Shown: positions 51,637-61,982 of the stretch, in pieces
Position numbering within the stretch: position 1 is the first letter of the stretch
Layout of the letters: each line of letters begins with the position of its first letter
Source: Flavobacteriaceae bacterium
GTDB taxonomy: Bacteria; Bacteroidota; Bacteroidia; Flavobacteriales; Flavobacteriaceae
DNA: 64,000 nucleotides
NCBI GenBank assembly: GCA_021648265.1
Contig: JAKITD010000003.1
Span: forward strand, 1-64,000
Reading direction: 5' to 3'
Translations under genes and position numbers: made by a program
The notes under the pieces: generated by a model
Databases searched by the model: none
What the model was told of the DNA's origin: nothing
What the model saw: only the letters and a program-made list of their open reading frames with translations

Positions 51637-53022
51637 CTAGTTTTTGTTAAGAGAGATTTCAACTCTACGGTTGTTAGCTCTACCTGCTCTTGTTTTGTTT
51701 GTGTCAAGAGGTCTTTCTTCACCAAATCCTTGATGTGTTAATCTACCATCAGCAATTCCGTTAGACTCTAAGTAATTTAATACAGACTCAGCTCTGTTAG
51801 CAGATAATGTCATATTAGAAGAATCACGACCAACACTATCAGTATGTCCTTCAATAACAAACTTAGCATTAGGGTATTCTTTCATAATACCGATGATGTC
51901 ATTTAATACACTTGCAGATTGTTCTTTAATTGTAGCTTTCCCAGTGTCAAACAAGATTGTTTTAGCATAAGAGTTTAATGCTTTTCTTACAGCTTCCGTT
52001 ACTTCTGGACAACCGTTGTTAGCAACAGTACCTGGAAGATCTGGACATAAATCATCTTTGTCTGGTACACTGTCACCATCTCTATCTGACCAAGGACACC
52101 CGTTATTTTCTTTTGGACCTAGAACAGTAGGACATTCATCATCTGGATCAGCAATTCCGTCACCGTCAGTATCAGGACAACCGTTAAATTCTTTAGGACC
52201 AGCAATAGTTGGACAAGCATCTAAGTGATCAGCAATTCCGTCACCGTCAGTATCAGGACAACCATTAAATTCTGGTAAACCTGGAGTGTTAGGACATTCG
52301 TCGTTTCTATCTTCGATTCCGTCACCGTCAGTATCAGGACAACCATTAAATTCTGGTAAACCTGGAGTTTCAGGACATTCATCTTCGTAATCGTAGATTC
52401 CGTCACCGTCAGTATCTTTTCCGCCAAATTTAAATTTGATTCCTAAAGAATGTTGGAAATGTGTTGCTCCATAATTATCTTCAAAAGCTTGCTTGTAAGT
52501 AGATTGTGCTGTAAATGCTAAATTTTCAGCAACCCAAAAGTCAACTCCTAATAAACCGTTTGCAGTACCAAAACCGATTTCGTCTATCCAAGTGTAACCT
52601 CCACCAATACCAATGTAAGGTGCAAACCAACTTCCGTTTAATAATTCTCTAAAGCTATATTTGATTTCTCCATCTAAAGAATAATAAGTTAATTCAACAG
52701 CAGTATCTCCTTCGAATTTATCAATTCTATTGATAGTTCCTACGGCAGCAAAAGAAAATCCGTTATTAATGTATCTTCCAACTCTAAGAACAGAAACTGA
52801 AGGTAAAATACTCCAGTGATCGTTTGCATTAAAATACTCATCAAAGATATCTCCCTTTGTTGAAGCAGGAAATCTTCCATCGTTGTTTACTCCAACTGGA
52901 AAAAAGTCAACGGCATTAATACCAAGTTCAATAGCCCACGGATTGTTTTTGTCCTGAGCATTAGATACGCCTACCCCTACCATAAAGAGTACAGCTACCA
53001 ATAAAATGTTTAGATGTTTCAT
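51637..53022 (-). CDS. OmpA-family protein with thrombospondin type 3 repeats
   Basis: This 461-residue outer-membrane protein has a signal peptide of about 22 residues and an N-terminal beta-barrel (about 25-200). Five calcium-binding TSP3 repeats of ~27 residues follow (DTDGDGIxDxxDxCP...NGCP, about 203-335). The C-terminal OmpA peptidoglycan-binding domain contains [19 protein letters not shown]. It is a structural porin-like link between outer membrane and peptidoglycan, common and abundant in flavobacteria. The TSP3 units are near-identical at DNA level (repeats at 52050-52430). Confidence 0.92.
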   Translation of the reverse strand: MKHLNILLVAVLFMVGVGVSNAQDKNNPWAIELGINAVDFFPVGVNNDGRFPASTKGDIFDEYFNANDHWSILPSVSVLRVGRYINNGFSFAAVGTINRIDKFEGDTAVELTYYSLDGEIKYSFRELLNGSWFAPYIGIGGGYTWIDEIGFGTANGLLGVDFWVAENLAFTAQSTYKQAFEDNYGATHFQHSLGIKFKFGGKDTDGDGIYDYEDECPETPGLPEFNGCPDTDGDGIEDRNDECPNTPGLPEFNGCPDTDGDGIADHLDACPTIAGPKEFNGCPDTDGDGIADPDDECPTVLGPKENNGCPWSDRDGDSVPDKDDLCPDLPGTVANNGCPEVTEAVRKALNSYAKTILFDTGKATIKEQSASVLNDIIGIMKEYPNAKFVIEGHTDSVGRDSSNMTLSANRAESVLNYLESNGIADGRLTHQGFGEERPLDTNKTRAGRANNRRVEISLNKN

Positions 53023-53151
53023 ATTCGATTGTTTAATTTTTTAAGTGTTATTAATGGCAAAAGTAAGTTGTTAAAATTTATTAACAAAAACAAATCTATT
53101 AAAATTTTTTGAAATTCCTTGCTTTTAGTATTAAAATTGAGCTTTTTACTT

Positions 53152-54345
53152 TTAAATTACGTTTAATTCTTTTCCGATTTTAACAAAAGCATCTATTGCT
53201 TTGTTCAAATGTTCTTTGGTATGTGCAGCTGATAACTGCACTCTTATTCTAGCTTTACCCTTTGGTACGACAGGAAAGAAGAAGCCTATCACATAAATTC
53301 CTTCGGTTAATAATTTATCTGCCATGGTTTGCGATAGCTTTGCATCATACAACATTACAGGTACAATTGCTGAGTCTCCATCCACAATATCGAATCCTGC
53401 ATTTTTTATTCCTTTTTTAAAATAATTTGTGTTTTCTTCTAATTTATCTCTCAATGTGGTATCTTTTGACAACATTTCGAATACCTTAATAGATGCACCT
53501 ACAATTGCTGGAGCTAAAGAATTGGAAAATAAGTAAGGTCTAGAACGTTGTCGCAATATTTCAATAATCTCTTTTTTACCAGTAGTATAGCCTCCCATAG
53601 CACCTCCTAATGCCTTTCCTAAAGTTCCAGTAATAATGTCTATTCTTCCCATTACTCCTTTGTCTTCTAGGGTTCCTCTTCCTGTTTTACCAATAAAACC
53701 TGTGGCATGGCATTCATCTATCATTACCAACGCATCGTATTTATCTGCTAAATCACATATTTTATCTAAAGAAGCGACGATTCCATCCATAGAGAACACG
53801 CCATCGGTAACAATTATTTTAAAACGTGCTCCGTTTTCGTTAGCTGCGATTAATTGTTTTTCTAAATCTGCCATATTACTATTTTCATAACGATAACGAG
53901 CTGCTTTACACAAACGAACTCCATCAATTATAGAAGCATGGTTTAAAGAGTCTGAAATAATCGCATCTTCCTTTGTTAATAAAGGTTCAAAAACACCGCC
54001 ATTGGCATCAAATGCCGCAGCATATAATATAGTGTCTTCTGTTTGATAAAATTTAGCGATTTTTTCTTCTAATTCTTTATGAATATCTTGAGTTCCACAA
54101 ATAAAACGTACCGACGACATTCCAAAACCATGCGTATCCATCGCATCTTTTGCTGCTTGAATTACCTCTGGATTATCCGACAATCCCAAATAATTATTAG
54201 CACAAAAATTAATTACCTCTTCTCCTGTCGAAATTTTTATTACCGCTCCTTGTGGTGAGGTAATAATTCGTTCCTTTTTATAAAGTCCGTTGTCCTTTAT
54301 ATCTTGAATTTCTTTTGCTAAATGCTCTTTTATATTTCCGTACAT
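53152..54345 (-). CDS. kbl: Glycine C-acetyltransferase (2-amino-3-ketobutyrate CoA ligase)
   Basis: This 397-residue PLP enzyme of the alpha-oxoamine synthase family splits 2-amino-3-ketobutyrate into glycine and acetyl-CoA in threonine breakdown. The PLP lysine is K244 in [12 protein letters not shown], and [10 protein letters not shown] (210-219) is the cofactor aspartate motif. The closest relatives are Kbl, with serine palmitoyltransferase-like enzymes as the less likely alternative. No tdh gene is adjacent. Confidence 0.9.
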   Translation of the reverse strand: MYGNIKEHLAKEIQDIKDNGLYKKERIITSPQGAVIKISTGEEVINFCANNYLGLSDNPEVIQAAKDAMDTHGFGMSSVRFICGTQDIHKELEEKIAKFYQTEDTILYAAAFDANGGVFEPLLTKEDAIISDSLNHASIIDGVRLCKAARYRYENSNMADLEKQLIAANENGARFKIIVTDGVFSMDGIVASLDKICDLADKYDALVMIDECHATGFIGKTGRGTLEDKGVMGRIDIITGTLGKALGGAMGGYTTGKKEIIEILRQRSRPYLFSNSLAPAIVGASIKVFEMLSKDTTLRDKLEENTNYFKKGIKNAGFDIVDGDSAIVPVMLYDAKLSQTMADKLLTEGIYVIGFFFPVVPKGKARIRVQLSAAHTKEHLNKAIDAFVKIGKELNVI

Positions 54346-54392
54346 TTTCTAATTTTTTGTTCCTTTTCCGACACTTCGGAATGAGTACAAAA

Positions 54393-57300
54393 TTAAACTT
54401 TATTTATCACAATTCCTTCCGAAGAACTATAGATTAGTATTTTTTCTGAAACTGTATAATTCATTTCTGATAACGCTAACCCGTAGGCATTTATTTGATT
54501 TTCGTGTTTTTTATTGAATACACCTGTTTTGTAATCGATTATAGAAACAGAATTGTCTGAATGAATATTTATTCTATCAGGAATTAGAATGTTTCCTTCT
54601 TTTGAAATTATTTTACTTTCAACCTTTATTTTATCTGATGTGTTATAGAAGCGATTCAATTCTGGATGATTAACAATAGCAGTAATTGTATTTTTTACGG
54701 TTTCTTTTTCTTCGGAAGTTATCGTTGCTTGTAAATCTAATCCTTCGAAAACGGAAGGAATATCGTCTAAAGAAATCACCTTTTCCATTGCTTCGTGGAC
54801 TATTGTTCCAGAAAATATTGCTTTTTCAACCTCTGTATCCCAAAGTGTAGCATCTTTAGAAATTACCTGTAAATTATGGGTCTCAGGTGAACTTGAATAA
54901 TAAAACGGGCTTATAGAAATTACATTTGAAGGCTTTTCGGTTGCGTCGTTTTTCTGAAAAGACCCAAATTCATACACCTTTTTATCTTCTTCCCAAACAC
55001 CTTTGCTTTTTAAATATTCTGCAAAATACTGATTGAAAGTGTTGACTTCTTTTTTGATTGCGGTTGGTCTGTTTGCAAATATATACAACTGTTTTTCTGC
55101 TCTAGTAAGGGTAACATACAGTAAATTTAAGTTGTCGAGTTCTAAAGTTTCTTTTTGTTTTTGGTATAATTCTTCGCCTTGTTTCCCAAATTCTTTAATA
55201 CTGTTAAGCCCAGTTTCTATATGTGTTTCATCAAAACCTAGTTTCTTGTCTTTTAGATTAATCCAATTGGAGGGAGACTTTTCAAAATAAATTTTTACAT
55301 CTGCATACGGGAAAATCACTACAGGAAATTCCAATCCTTTTGCTTTATGTATAGTCATTAATTGTACGCCATTTACCTGTTCACTTACAGGAATACTTGC
55401 TTTTTCTTTCTGAAGTTCCCACTCTTCCAAAAACGAAATTTTGCTCGCATTTGCTTTTTGTTCAAATTCAAAAACCATATCCATAAACCCATACAAATAA
55501 GCATCTGCATTCTTTGATAAATTGAATTTTCGGATGCAATATTCCAGACTATCATACATTGTTTTTGAATGCATTTCGGAAAATGAAAAACCCAACGTTT
55601 CTTTTAAATAACTAGTAAACTCATCTTCTTTTAATAAAGAAATGAAATAACTATGTTTTTCTACTTCAACAGCTAGATGTTGGTAAAGAAATTCTAAAAC
55701 TTTAATTTTTACCCCATCATTATTCGGGTACAAACTCAAGGTCAAACAATTTATTAAAAATTGAACTAGAGAAGAATGATCCAATAACAAAGTCTCTGAG
55801 GAAACTACAGAAATTTTGTTTTCTTGAAGGTAAGAACCTATAGAAATTCCATCTTTTTTATTCCGAGTTAATATGCAAATGTCTTTTTCTTGAAATTCGT
55901 TTTCCAATAAATTTTTTATTGTTTCAAGCGCTTTTTCTGCATAAATTTCGTGGGATTCTTCTTTGTTTATAGAATCAATAAACTCCATTTTCACATAACC
56001 TCCTTTATTGTTGGTGTGTTTTTGTTGATTTCCAGTTTTATATAATTCTTTATGTCGTGGGTTGCTTAAATAATTTGAAACAAATGTGAAAAAGTCATTA
56101 TTAAACGCTACTATTTCTTGACGAGAACGATAATTTGTAGGTAAATTAAAAACCTTCTTTTCAACCGGAAACGGATTTATTTCATTGCATAAATCAATAA
56201 ATTGTTCTGGCAAACCTCCACGCCAACGATATATAGATTGTTTAGCGTCGCCAACCAGCATTAAGCTTCCTTTATTCCCGTCGAAATATTCTTGAGAAAT
56301 TGAATTATTAATTAATGGTTCTATGTTTTTCCATTGAAGTTTGGAGGTGTCTTGAAATTCATCAATAAAAAAATGTCGGTATTTTTCGCCCAATCGCTCA
56401 TAAATAAAAGGAGTGGGTTGGTCTTTTATTTCGGCGTTAATCAATTTATTGAACTCCGAAATGGGTAAGATGTTTTGTTCTTCTTTAATGGTTTCAATCT
56501 CGTTGTTTACCAAATTGATAACTGAAAGTGGAGTGATGGTTTTTAGGATGGCTGACAGTAAGGACTTTTCAATAATAAATTGTTTGGTTTCATTAATATT
56601 TTTCGATAACAATGGTGTCAACTCATCAATAATAGCAGCATTATCTGGAGATTTTTTTAATGTTTTATCTGAGTAAAGTGGTTTTTCGTCAATACTTTTT
56701 ATCCAAACGGTGTTGAAATTAACATCAAAATTTCCGCTGGCTAATTTTACAAAATGCTTTGGTAAATAGCCTGAACTAAAATCTAAAAATTCCAATCCTG
56801 ACTCTTCAATTAATTGTAAAGTTTCGGAAGCAATAGTTATAATATTTTCGGTTAAAACTTTTCGTTTTTTTACTAATCTTTTTTTAAATTCCAAAAAATC
56901 ATCCAGCTTCTTTGTTTGTATATTTTTAATGTGATTAGCATCGTTTTCATTAAAAATAAGTTTTGCCGTTTTTGAAATGTCTTTCGAAATATCCCAAGAT
57001 CGATCATCATCAGTTTTTTCTAAGCTATAATCTATTAAAACTTTGGTGGTTTTGGGGTTTTCTCCTGCTTTAGAGATTAGTAAATCTACTGCTTCAGTCA
57101 ATAATTTATCGATGTCTAAACTTACTTCAAAAGAACCTGAAAGCTGTAATTCTCTAGCAAAAGTTCGTATCAAACGATGATTAAAACTATCAATTGTTTC
57201 TACACTAAAACTAGAATAGTTATGTAATAAATGAGTGATGATTTTTTTCGACTTCGTTTGAATTTCTTCCATACTCAAACCAGTTTCAGAAGCGATATCT

Positions 57301-57539
57301 TTTGCCATATCTGACGGATTACCAACAAAATTGTCTTCCGTAAATGAAATTAAATTATCGATTATTCGTTGTTTCATTTCCGCAACAGCCTTATTAGTAA
57401 AGGTGATGGCAAGAATATATTTATAATAATTATCGTTCTTGGCTTTCAGTAAAATCTTACTGTATTCTTTTACCAAAGTGAAGGTTTTTCCACTTCCTGC
57501 AGCGGCATCGTAAATTGAAAATGGAGTGAAATTATTCAA
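54393..57539 (-). CDS. AddA-like UvrD/RecB helicase-nuclease
   Basis: This 1048-residue superfamily 1 helicase-nuclease has Walker A DAAAGSGKTFTL at about 11-22. Motif II is FIDEFQDTSKLQW, motif III is YRWRGG, motif IV is LPTNYRS, motif V is MTIHKAKGLEFP and motif VI is LLYVTLTRAEKQLY. A C-terminal RecB-type nuclease has VSIIDYKTG. This is the AddA (RexA) pattern of end-resection enzymes for double-strand break repair and Chi-type recombination. The AddB-like partner is encoded 2.8 kb downstream. Confidence 0.88.
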   Translation of the reverse strand: MNNFTPFSIYDAAAGSGKTFTLVKEYSKILLKAKNDNYYKYILAITFTNKAVAEMKQRIIDNLISFTEDNFVGNPSDMAKDIASETGLSMEEIQTKSKKIITHLLHNYSSFSVETIDSFNHRLIRTFARELQLSGSFEVSLDIDKLLTEAVDLLISKAGENPKTTKVLIDYSLEKTDDDRSWDISKDISKTAKLIFNENDANHIKNIQTKKLDDFLEFKKRLVKKRKVLTENIITIASETLQLIEESGLEFLDFSSGYLPKHFVKLASGNFDVNFNTVWIKSIDEKPLYSDKTLKKSPDNAAIIDELTPLLSKNINETKQFIIEKSLLSAILKTITPLSVINLVNNEIETIKEEQNILPISEFNKLINAEIKDQPTPFIYERLGEKYRHFFIDEFQDTSKLQWKNIEPLINNSISQEYFDGNKGSLMLVGDAKQSIYRWRGGLPEQFIDLCNEINPFPVEKKVFNLPTNYRSRQEIVAFNNDFFTFVSNYLSNPRHKELYKTGNQQKHTNNKGGYVKMEFIDSINKEESHEIYAEKALETIKNLLENEFQEKDICILTRNKKDGISIGSYLQENKISVVSSETLLLDHSSLVQFLINCLTLSLYPNNDGVKIKVLEFLYQHLAVEVEKHSYFISLLKEDEFTSYLKETLGFSFSEMHSKTMYDSLEYCIRKFNLSKNADAYLYGFMDMVFEFEQKANASKISFLEEWELQKEKASIPVSEQVNGVQLMTIHKAKGLEFPVVIFPYADVKIYFEKSPSNWINLKDKKLGFDETHIETGLNSIKEFGKQGEELYQKQKETLELDNLNLLYVTLTRAEKQLYIFANRPTAIKKEVNTFNQYFAEYLKSKGVWEEDKKVYEFGSFQKNDATEKPSNVISISPFYYSSSPETHNLQVISKDATLWDTEVEKAIFSGTIVHEAMEKVISLDDIPSVFEGLDLQATITSEEKETVKNTITAIVNHPELNRFYNTSDKIKVESKIISKEGNILIPDRINIHSDNSVSIIDYKTGVFNKKHENQINAYGLALSEMNYTVSEKILIYSSSEGIVINKV

Positions 57540-57656
57540 TGAAAAAGCTTTTTGCTAAGATAATTATTTTGCTGCTATCAAACACAGATATTAGAATAAT
57601 CTATCATACTATAAGAAGGTAGTTCTTTAAAATTTAATTTTATTCCTATTATTGTG

Positions 57657-57664
57657 TACTTTTG
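57657..57664 (+). promoter_or_regulatory. sodA promoter -7 element
   Basis: TACTTTTG matches TAnnTTTG and lies 37 bp before the sodA start codon. Confidence 0.5.
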
Positions 57665-57701
57665 AAAAACGAAAATTATTAATCCATAAAACAGAAATAT
57701 T

Positions 57702-58310
57702 ATGTCATTTAAATTACCTGCTTTACCATACGCTTTTGATGCGTTAGAGCCACATATTGATGCACGTACCATGGAAATTCATCACGGAAAACACCATCAA
57801 GGATATACAAATAACCTAAACGGAGCAATTGAAGGAACCGATTTAGAAGGAAAATCTATTGAAGCAATTTTAGAAAATTTAGATATGAATAATGGTGCTG
57901 TTAGAAATAATGGTGGCGGATTTTACAATCACCGTCTTTTTTGGGAAGTAATGTCACCAAACGGTGGTGGCGAACCAACAGGCGATTTAGCTGTAGCAAT
58001 AAACGAGGTCTGTGGAAGTTTTGAAGATTTTAAAAATGTTTTTTCTACAGTAGCAAAAACACAATTTGGCTCAGGATGGGCTTGGCTTTGTGTACATAAA
58101 GGTGGAAAAGTAGAAGTTTGTTCTACACCAAACCAAGATAACCCATTAATGCCTGGAGTTACTTGCAACGGAACTCCAATATTAGGATTGGATGTTTGGG
58201 AACACGCCTATTACTTAAATTATCAAAACAGAAGACCTGATTATGTAAACGCCTTTTTTAATGTAATTAATTGGGAAGAAGTTTCTAAAAGATATGAAGC
58301 TAATAAATAA
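57702..58310 (+). CDS. sodA: Superoxide dismutase, Mn/Fe type
   Basis: This 202-residue Mn/Fe superoxide dismutase converts superoxide to peroxide and oxygen. Metal ligands are the His in [12 protein letters not shown] (about H27) and in [11 protein letters not shown], and the Asp and His in [15 protein letters not shown]. The end is [15 protein letters not shown], typical of the family. There is no signal peptide, so it is cytosolic. It is a single-gene unit with its own promoter and terminator. Metal preference (Mn, Fe or cambialistic) cannot be settled from motifs alone. Confidence 0.95.
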   Translation: MSFKLPALPYAFDALEPHIDARTMEIHHGKHHQGYTNNLNGAIEGTDLEGKSIEAILENLDMNNGAVRNNGGGFYNHRLFWEVMSPNGGGEPTGDLAVAINEVCGSFEDFKNVFSTVAKTQFGSGWAWLCVHKGGKVEVCSTPNQDNPLMPGVTCNGTPILGLDVWEHAYYLNYQNRRPDYVNAFFNVINWEEVSKRYEANK

Positions 58311-58336
58311 GAGAAAATTTATTCTTTTAAAATTTG

Positions 58337-58365
58337 AAACCCTACTTTATTAAAGTGGGGTTTTT
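58337..58365 (+). terminator. sodA terminator
   Basis: AAACCC-T-ACTTT pairs with AAAGT-G-GGGTTT around a 3-nt loop, followed by Ts, 27 bp past the stop. Confidence 0.8.
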
Positions 58366-58492
58366 GCTTAAATAGGCAATGGTGTAAATGTTTATTTTTG
58401 CAAATTTATGAAACTAATTATCCCGAAAAGTTCATGAAAAATTTTTCATTTTAAAAAAGAATTTGGAACTTGAACCTCTGGACTTTTAAAGT

Positions 58493-59728
58493 TTACATCT
58501 TGTAAACCCAACTAGCAGGATTCATTTTTTTATTGTTTTGGTAAATTAAAAACTTTAAAATTGTTTTCCCTGAATTAGATCTCGTGTAAACAGTCCCCAA
58601 CTCTTGTTTGGTAGTTACCTTGTCACCTTTTTTCACCAATACATTTTTAATGTTTTGATATACGGTTATGTAATTACCGTGTGATATAAAAATAGCATTA
58701 TTTGCTCCTTTTATTTTCTGGATATTCAACACTACTCCGTTAAAAACGGCTCTTACTTTGGACTTACTTTCAGTAGCAATTTCAACACCACTACAATAGG
58801 TAGTAACGTTGGGTAGTTGCGGATGTTTGGTAGTTCCAAAACGTTTTACAACAACACCACTCTTTACTGGCCAAGGTAATTTTCCTTTATTTTTAGTAAA
58901 ATCCGCTGCTAATAATTTGGCTTCTGGCGAAAGTGTAAATGTTTTTGAGGAACTTACTTTTGTTCCTGTTTTTTTAGCATTTTCTTTATTGGAAGCGGCG
59001 ATTGCTTCTCGAATTAAATTATCTATTTCCTTGTCTATTTTAGCTGCTTCTGATTGTTTTTTACGAATCTGACTCGCATATTTTCCTTCGTCTTTTTTTA
59101 ATGTTGCTACTAAATCATTTTGAGTTTGCAATTCTTTAGAGAGCTTTGTTTTTGCAATTTTGTTGTCTTCAATTAAGACTTGTTTTTTCTTTTTATCTTC
59201 TATCAATCCTTGATTTAACTCTTGTAAAACGATTGTTTTTTCCTTTATACTTTCTCCTTGTAATTTGCGATGTTTTGCATATTGCTTCATATACTGTAAT
59301 CGCTTATATCCTTGTAAAAAATTTTCTGAAGAAAGTAAAAACATAATTCTATTTTGCTGTGATTTACTTTTATATGACTTGGCAATCATATTGGCATAAT
59401 CTTCTTTTAACTCTTTTAATTCGTTTCGTAAATACTCAATTTTTGCGAGGTTATTATTAATTTCACGAGATAAGTAATTGGCTTGTTGGTTGGTAACTCT
59501 AATTAAATTTTGGCGAGCAGTTATTTTACTATTTAAATCTTCAACTTGGGTTAAAACCGATTTCTCTTTCTTTTGAGCTTTAAATAAAAGATTGTTTATT
59601 TGCTTAATTTCATTTAAAATCGCCTGTCTTTTTTCTTCTAATTTCTGTTGCTTATCAATTTGTGCTTCCACAGAATTCATAATAAAAAAGGACAAAAATA
59701 AAAATAGATATGTTCGGAATGTATTCAT
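58493..59728 (-). CDS. EnvC-like murein hydrolase activator with degenerate LytM domain
   Basis: This 411-residue periplasmic protein has a signal peptide of about 22 residues and long coiled coils (about 25-235). The C-terminal LytM/M23 domain (about 285-411) has the zinc motifs changed: the usual HxxxD position reads TTYCSGVEIA and the HxH strand reads LKFLIYQ. It should therefore be inactive and act, like EnvC, to activate an amidase during cell division. It is the last gene of the dut-to-EnvC operon and abuts the DUF4292 gene. Confidence 0.88.
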   Translation of the reverse strand: MNTFRTYLFLFLSFFIMNSVEAQIDKQQKLEEKRQAILNEIKQINNLLFKAQKKEKSVLTQVEDLNSKITARQNLIRVTNQQANYLSREINNNLAKIEYLRNELKELKEDYANMIAKSYKSKSQQNRIMFLLSSENFLQGYKRLQYMKQYAKHRKLQGESIKEKTIVLQELNQGLIEDKKKKQVLIEDNKIAKTKLSKELQTQNDLVATLKKDEGKYASQIRKKQSEAAKIDKEIDNLIREAIAASNKENAKKTGTKVSSSKTFTLSPEAKLLAADFTKNKGKLPWPVKSGVVVKRFGTTKHPQLPNVTTYCSGVEIATESKSKVRAVFNGVVLNIQKIKGANNAIFISHGNYITVYQNIKNVLVKKGDKVTTKQELGTVYTRSNSGKTILKFLIYQNNKKMNPASWVYKM

Positions 59729-60505
59729 TTAATCAAGTTCAATTTCTTTGTAACCGTTCGGAATATTAAACGGAAAACGAATAGAAACATTATAATCTAT
59801 CTTTTTAAAATTAACAACAATCTTTGTAATATCTTCTTTTTGAGTAGCGATAATTTTAATTTTGGAAGGATAAAAACCTCCTTTTAAATTTTGGTAGGGA
59901 CCATAATTAATTGTAAACATTCGGTTGTTCATAGGCTGTGACAATGTTTCGGAAGCAATTTTAAAATTATCTGGATTTATTAATAATGAATGAATAAAAT
60001 TTTGTGATTGGGCTTTGGGTTGTAATTTATATTTATTTACAATAATTTCGGTTTTGTATTTATTATCTAAATCAAAAATTGACTGTCCTAACAATATAGC
60101 TTGTGCTTTCTGGAAATCTATATCGGTTCCCAACCAATTACTTAATAATGAAAAATCACCATCAAAATAAGTGTTTGAAATCGTTTCGTAATAACTAACC
60201 GTTTCTGGTGTGATATATAATTTTGCTAAGGTAATTCCTATAAGAGAAGCTTTTATCCAGATTTTTTGATCTTTTTCCATTCGCATACTCACGGTGAGAC
60301 TTTGCATGTCATCGCCATTTTTATAGAGAACGTGCATTCTTGCAGCAATGGTATTAAATTCTGGGAGTGCCGAATTATGAGTTTTAATAATCTCTTTTGT
60401 GGATAAGGAATGATTTGCTTTTTCGGAACCAATTACTGTTTTCCCTCCTCCACAAGAAATGAAAAATAACAAAGCCGAAACATATAAAAAAAACTTAAAT
60501 TTCAT
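59729..60505 (-). CDS. DUF4292 lipoprotein
   Basis: This 258-residue lipoprotein has the lipobox FFISCGGG at about residue 18. The mature part has long beta strands with GTDIDFQKAQAILLG and MRMEKDQKIWIKAS, the pattern of DUF4292, a family related to LolB/outer-lipoprotein carrier folds. It is probably anchored in the outer membrane. Its neighbours (TPR protein upstream, EnvC-like downstream, no gaps) form an envelope operon conserved in flavobacteria. The molecular role is unknown. Confidence 0.85.
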   Translation of the reverse strand: MKFKFFLYVSALLFFISCGGGKTVIGSEKANHSLSTKEIIKTHNSALPEFNTIAARMHVLYKNGDDMQSLTVSMRMEKDQKIWIKASLIGITLAKLYITPETVSYYETISNTYFDGDFSLLSNWLGTDIDFQKAQAILLGQSIFDLDNKYKTEIIVNKYKLQPKAQSQNFIHSLLINPDNFKIASETLSQPMNNRMFTINYGPYQNLKGGFYPSKIKIIATQKEDITKIVVNFKKIDYNVSIRFPFNIPNGYKEIELD

Positions 60506-60506
60506 A

Positions 60507-61892
60507 TTAATTGTCTGTTTTTTGATTGGATATTGAAACTTCTGAAGCTTTTTTGTTATAAATTTTTACTTTTTTATTGTTTCCTTTTAATTGATATGCA
60601 ATTGATAATTGCTGGTAAAAATCGTATTCCATTTTTAAATTATCAAATAAATAATCCAACCCTTCTTCTAGTGTTTCGATAGCAATATCTGCATTGTTAA
60701 GATGGTTATTAGCCACTCCGTTTGTTAAATATAACAGTGATTGTGCCGGAAATATTTCAATTCCTTGAATGCTTAAATCTGATGCTTGCTGATATTGTTC
60801 TACTTCAATTTGAAGCAAAATCGTATTTTTTAACAAACCATAATTATCTGGGTCTTTTTCAATTCCGTTTAAATAATATTGTAATGCTTCTTCTTTATTT
60901 CCTTCTGAAATGTAATAATCTCCCAACAACATATAAATATGACCATCATCATCAGATAAGACTGAAGGAATAACCGATTTAATTTCAAGTTTAAATGAAG
61001 GGTTTTTCTTAGTTGAAATTAAAAAATCTTCCAATACTTTTATTTTACTTTCTTTTTCAATTTCTTCGGAAGAAAAAACAATATTCATTGAGTTTACAGC
61101 ATCATTAATATTGTCTTCTTCTAAAAAATATTTGTACAATGCTAGATGAACTAATTTAGAATTAGGCTTTTGTTTCAATAATACTTTAGCAGTTTCAAAG
61201 GCTTTTTTTGAATTTCCTTCATCGCTATAGAGAAAGATAAGATTAAGATATTCTTGTTCGCTTTTTGGGTTTTTATCAATCTTTTCTTCTAGTTTATTGA
61301 TGGCTTCGGAAGTATTGCCGGTAACTCGGTAAATCTGATTTCTCAAGGCATTTCGGTAGTTGCTTTCTCCCCATTCTTCGTCCAATTCATCTAAAAGTTC
61401 TAAAGCTTTATCGTATTGTTTGGTGCGATTATACAAATTTGCAAGGTCTTCTTTATAATCTGAATCTTGCTTGATTAGCTTTTTTACTAAAGGAATAGCA
61501 GCATCATAATTTCTAGATTCATAATACAAATCGTACATTGCTTCCATTACCTCAATTCTTTCGTGATCCCAAGCCAACACCTTGTTGTAATTGATTTCAG
61601 CATCTTCATATCGTTTTAATTTTGAAAGATTTTTTCCCATTTCAAAATAAACAACCGCTTTGTTTTCTTCGTTTTCTCCTGCAGCTTTTTCTGCTTTTCT
61701 TAATGCTTCAATTGCTAATTCGTAATTTTCAATTCCTTTTTGTTTTAAGGCTTCAAAAAAATATTCTTGAAATTCATCGGTTACATTTCCAAGATCTTCG
61801 GTTACTGGGTCTCCTAGTTTTTGAGCGTAGGTTGAGTTTGGGAATTGGAGTATTCCAAAGAGAAAAAGAAAAAAAATAATTCTTGTATTCAT
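60507..61892 (-). CDS. TPR-repeat envelope protein
   Basis: This 461-residue protein has a signal peptide of about 23 residues and ten or so tetratricopeptide repeats. Examples are AVVYFEMGKNLSKLKRYEDA and GHIYMLLGDYYISEGNKEEA. It probably serves as a periplasmic scaffold. It starts 90 bp after the nucleotidyltransferase gene with a dispersed repeat between, and is followed by the DUF4292 gene after 1 bp. Confidence 0.85.
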   Translation of the reverse strand: MNTRIIFFLFLFGILQFPNSTYAQKLGDPVTEDLGNVTDEFQEYFFEALKQKGIENYELAIEALRKAEKAAGENEENKAVVYFEMGKNLSKLKRYEDAEINYNKVLAWDHERIEVMEAMYDLYYESRNYDAAIPLVKKLIKQDSDYKEDLANLYNRTKQYDKALELLDELDEEWGESNYRNALRNQIYRVTGNTSEAINKLEEKIDKNPKSEQEYLNLIFLYSDEGNSKKAFETAKVLLKQKPNSKLVHLALYKYFLEEDNINDAVNSMNIVFSSEEIEKESKIKVLEDFLISTKKNPSFKLEIKSVIPSVLSDDDGHIYMLLGDYYISEGNKEEALQYYLNGIEKDPDNYGLLKNTILLQIEVEQYQQASDLSIQGIEIFPAQSLLYLTNGVANNHLNNADIAIETLEEGLDYLFDNLKMEYDFYQQLSIAYQLKGNNKKVKIYNKKASEVSISNQKTDN

Positions 61893-61902
61893 TTTTTTGT
61901 CT

Positions 61903-61934
61903 GGTCGAGCGCTCCCGAATAGTCGGGAGAGACC
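61903..61934. repeat. Dispersed palindrome with GGTC/GACC outer arms
   Basis: CTCCCGA-ATAG-TCGGGAG (61912-61929) sits inside GGTC...GACC. The core TCCCGA-ATAG-TCGGGA is identical to 63120-63135, and GGTCGAGCGC resembles the repeat after nrdD. Confidence 0.65.
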
Positions 61935-61982
61935 TAATTTATTAATAAACCCTTCGTCTGCACTCAGGGTGATACAATACTG

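Noticed and set aside
52016-52430. Direct repeats of about 80 bp, considered as a CRISPR-like array
   Set aside because: They are in frame and encode the TSP3 repeats of the OmpA-family protein. There are no spacers or cas genes.
57578-57772. 64-codon minus-strand frame overlapping the sodA start
   Set aside because: It covers the sodA promoter and start on the opposite strand and has no recognisable features.
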